From DASRYH01 sp035687245 (lineage in GTDB: Bacteria; Actinomycetota; Coriobacteriia; Anaerosomatales; PHET01), in NCBI GenBank assembly GCA_035687245.1, contig DASRYH010000028.1:119668-183667 (forward strand): a DNA stretch of 64,000 bases, written 5' to 3'. Below, one piece after another: positions 62,911-64,000 of this stretch. The notes under the pieces were generated by a model. It did not search any database. It was not told the DNA's origin and worked only from the letters and a program-made list of their open reading frames with translations. Numbering within the stretch: the first letter of the stretch is position 1; each line of letters opens with the position of its first letter. A program made the translations under genes and the position numbers.

Positions 62911-62951
62911 TTGCGCTTTCGGCGTCTCCGTTTTTATACTGACTAGTCAGT
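62911..62951 (+). promoter_or_regulatory. Promoter with palindromic operator before the YhgE/Pip-type gene
   Basis: TTGCGC (62911-62916) and TATACT (62935-62940) are spaced 18 bases. ACTGACTAGTCAGT (62938-62951), a perfect 14-base palindrome, overlaps the -10 box. TetR-type repressors often use such sites before YhgE/Pip-type membrane proteins; no such regulator gene is in the window. Confidence 0.65.
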
Positions 62952-62993
62952 TTAGTTTCGCCGAGACACCGGCACGTCAAACCGGAGACACCA

Positions 62994-64000
62994 ATGAGCG
63001 CACTGCCCGTCACCCGCCGCGAGTTCAGCCGCCTGCTGGGCGACAACGTCACGCGGATCGCCCTGTTCGCGATCCTGCTCGTGCCGCTCCTCTACGGAGC
63101 CGTCTACCTGTGGGCGTTCTGGGATCCCTACGCGCACGTCGACGCCCTCCCCGTGGCGCTCGTGATGAACGACCACCCGGTTACAGTGGATGGCGAGCGG
63201 CTCGCGGCCGGACGCGATCTTGCCGACGAGCTGCTCGACAAGGAGACGTTCGCGTGGCACGAGGTCGCCGCCGACGCCGCAGCGCGCGGGCTCTCGGACG
63301 GCACCTACTACATGACACTCACAATCCCGGCGGACTTTTCGGCGAAGCTCGCCACCGCTGATGACTCGCACCCCCGCGACGCGCGCCTGCTCGTGGCGCG
63401 CCGTGAGGGCACCAACTACCTAGCCTCGCAGATCGGCGCGCGCGTCTTCTCCGAGATTCGCGCCGCCGCTTCGGCAAGCGCCTCGGAGCGCTACGTCGAC
63501 AAGATGCTTGTGGGCTTCACCGATGCGCATGCGTCTCTTCAGGATGCGGCGCTCGGTGCGGAGGATCTCGCCGACGGCCTCGCGAAGGCGAGTGAGGGTG
63601 CCTACGACCTCGCCGACGGTGCTGCAAAGGCAAGCGCGGGCGCGGGCGAGCTTTCGGCAGGCTCAAAGAAGCTCGCGAAGGGCGCTGCCACGCTCGACTC
63701 GGGTGCGCACTCACTCGCAGGCGGCGCGTGGTCGCTGCGCAGCGGGCTCGTGGCCGCGTCGGCCGGCTCGAAGGCGGCGGCCGAGGGCGCGTCAGGTCTC
63801 GCCGAAGGGTCGGCGTCGCTGAGCTCCGGCCTCAAGAGCGCCGCCGCCGGCGCGGACTCGCTCTCAGCAGGCAGCGGGCAGCTGGCGGGCTCGTCGGCCG
63901 AGCTGGCTAGCGGCGTGGGACAGCTCTCCGCCGGCGCCACCAAACTCGAGGCCGGGACCTCCGCGCTTGCCGAAGGCGCGAAGCAGCTCTGTGCGGGTAG
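62994..64000 (+). CDS. YhgE/Pip-domain membrane protein, N-terminal part
   Basis: 335 codons are visible before the right edge, with no stop. The N-terminus has a membrane helix (FAILLVPLLYGAVYLWAFWD) and then an outside domain. From about residue 185 it has Gly/Ala/Ser-rich repeats (ADGLAKASEGAYDLADG, LSAGSKKLAKGAATLDSG), the X-heptad pattern of YhgE/Pip and MmpL-like proteins. More membrane segments are expected beyond the edge. ATG follows GGAG. Control by the palindrome just upstream is likely. Confidence 0.88.
   Translation, partial: MSALPVTRREFSRLLGDNVTRIALFAILLVPLLYGAVYLWAFWDPYAHVDALPVALVMNDHPVTVDGERLAAGRDLADELLDKETFAWHEVAADAAARGLSDGTYYMTLTIPADFSAKLATADDSHPRDARLLVARREGTNYLASQIGARVFSEIRAAASASASERYVDKMLVGFTDAHASLQDAALGAEDLADGLAKASEGAYDLADGAAKASAGAGELSAGSKKLAKGAATLDSGAHSLAGGAWSLRSGLVAASAGSKAAAEGASGLAEGSASLSSGLKSAAAGADSLSAGSGQLAGSSAELASGVGQLSAGATKLEAGTSALAEGAKQLCAG

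Overview
The window is about 64 kb of a high-GC, gene-dense bacterial chromosome. The block mfd, prsA-like, mazG, eno, pyk, divIC/ftsB, DUF501, ppx (all minus strand, 57343 down to 46149) is actinobacterial in arrangement. Together with formate and multiheme-cytochrome metabolism, tungstate uptake and a selenocysteine system, it suggests an anaerobic or facultative member of the Coriobacteriia, perhaps the OPB41/Anaerosomatales side. That placement is inference from gene content; no 16S gene is present.

Region 1 (1-4591): a minus-strand molybdenum-cofactor operon, namely a mobA-fdhD fusion, moeA, an uncharacterised 72-residue protein, mobB and the first codons of moaA at the left edge. A LysR regulator lies beside it. 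Region 2 (4689-13355): a minus-strand formate dehydrogenase operon. FdhA is a Tat-exported selenoprotein with an in-frame UGA at codon 213 followed by a textbook SECIS hairpin. It is followed by an iron-sulfur subunit, a six-heme cytochrome, a polytopic membrane protein and a membrane-anchored protein. A structured leader with a strong intrinsic terminator precedes fdhA. Region 3 (13356-29610): an NHL-propeller membrane protein with a TPR partner, a Fur-type regulator with an ECF CbiMQO metal importer, the tungstate transporter TupABC, a flavodiiron protein, a rhomboid protease, a polyprenyl synthase, a FetAB-like exporter and a secreted propeller protein.

Region 4 (29611-37395): a DUF523/DUF1722 protein, a photolyase, a lipoprotein, tRNA-Sec, a 30-heme repeat cytochrome, a secreted acidic protein and a two-component system. 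Region 5 (37406-42219): selB, selA, a yedF-like gene and selD. SelD is itself a selenoprotein (UGA at codon 18), so a conventional caller would clip its start. Region 6 (42232-46145): an operon of a B12-binding protein, a TPR protein and a glycoside-hydrolase-like protein, then tRNA-Leu(UAA). Region 7 (46149-57343): the conserved housekeeping block. Region 8 (57498-64000): an MFS transporter, a lipoprotein, nth, a polymer-forming protein, DUF554 and NYN-domain proteins, and a YhgE/Pip-type protein cut by the right edge.

Together, most of the parts needed to build and feed one enzyme lie within 42 kb: tungstate import (tupABC), metal insertion and cofactor maturation (moaA, moeA, mobA, mobB, fdhD), selenocysteine synthesis and insertion (selA, selB, selD, tRNA-Sec) and the formate dehydrogenase. 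The two multiheme cytochromes suggest that electrons are handled on the outer face of the membrane. The most striking single item is the cytochrome at 32753-34768, built largely of about 35-residue units that each carry two heme motifs and two further conserved histidines.
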